Source: an uncultured Bacteroidales bacterium
Lineage (GTDB): Bacteria; Bacteroidota; Bacteroidia; Bacteroidales; Marinilabiliaceae
DNA: 6,162 nucleotides
Direction of reading: 5' to 3'
Assembly: GCA_937892255.1 (NCBI GenBank)
Contig: CALAUL010000091.1
Span: 1-6,162 of the forward strand
Positions 6,045 to 6,162 of this stretch are shown in pieces. The notes below the pieces were generated by a model that was not told the origin of the DNA, did no database searches, and saw only the letters and a list, made by a program, of their open reading frames with translations. Position 1 is the stretch's first letter; every line of letters begins with the position of its first letter. A program made the position numbers and the translations under genes.

Positions 6045-6162
6045 TGTCCGTTGTGCACAACATCAGCAATGTGTTTTTCTCGGGTTGGTGTCCGCTGTGC
6101 GCGGGGCACATACTTTTTTTTCACTACGTTCAAGCGCAGGCGGAACTGTGCGGATATAAACA
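6045..6162 (+). repeat. 118-bp direct repeat, copy 2 (runs to the window edge)
   Basis: Second copy of 5462-5579, about 93% identical and still matching at the last base of the window, so the true repeat is probably longer. The 40-bp unit at its start contains the perfect palindrome TTGTGCACAA (6051-6060). Confidence 0.9.

Noticed and set aside
5662..6111. Minus-strand open frame of 149 codons in the repeat region
   Set aside because: It spans the 133-bp inverted repeat and stem-loop units and shows no recognisable domain. Open frames through such repeats are best explained as by-products, though gene callers may annotate it.
5330..6162. CRISPR array
   Set aside because: The repeats vary in sequence and spacing, contain different stem sequences and are not separated by uniform unique spacers; no cas genes are present.

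Overview
The window looks like a piece of a Bacteroidetes (probably Bacteroidales) chromosome carrying part of a surface-polysaccharide locus. Three things point there: the two export proteins are of the type found in that phylum, the intergenic regions contain TAnnTTTG-type -7 boxes rather than sigma70 -10/-35 pairs, and strong Shine-Dalgarno sequences are absent. I cannot name the species from the sequence alone.

All three convincing genes lie on the minus strand and read right to left. First is glf (5167 to 4040), UDP-galactopyranose mutase, which makes the UDP-galactofuranose donor. After a 294-bp gap with its own promoter-like box and a strong leader hairpin comes an 814-residue outer-membrane polysaccharide export protein of the Wza/SLBB family (3745 to 1301). 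Nine bases further on is a 378-residue Wzz-type chain-length determinant/co-polymerase (1291 to 155). The last two are almost certainly co-transcribed and should form the trans-envelope export path: the Wzz-like protein in the inner membrane with a periplasmic coiled coil, and the SLBB protein as periplasmic channel and outer-membrane exit. Their association with glf suggests, but does not prove, that the exported polysaccharide contains galactofuranose. Glycosyltransferases, flippase, polymerase and tyrosine kinase are not in this window.

The right end, about 5320-6162, contains no convincing gene. It is packed with short repeats: repeated ~40-bp units made of a small stem-loop head followed by a conserved AAYATCAGYAAT-like tail, a 118-bp direct repeat present at 5462-5579 and 6045-6162 (583 bp offset), two related elements with shared flanks but different internal palindromes, and a ~133-bp imperfect inverted repeat. 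Open frames across it are by-products of the repeats. This non-coding repeat cluster is the most unusual part of the window. Positions 1-154 are the region downstream of the chain-length gene and hold one AT-rich hairpin and no supported gene.
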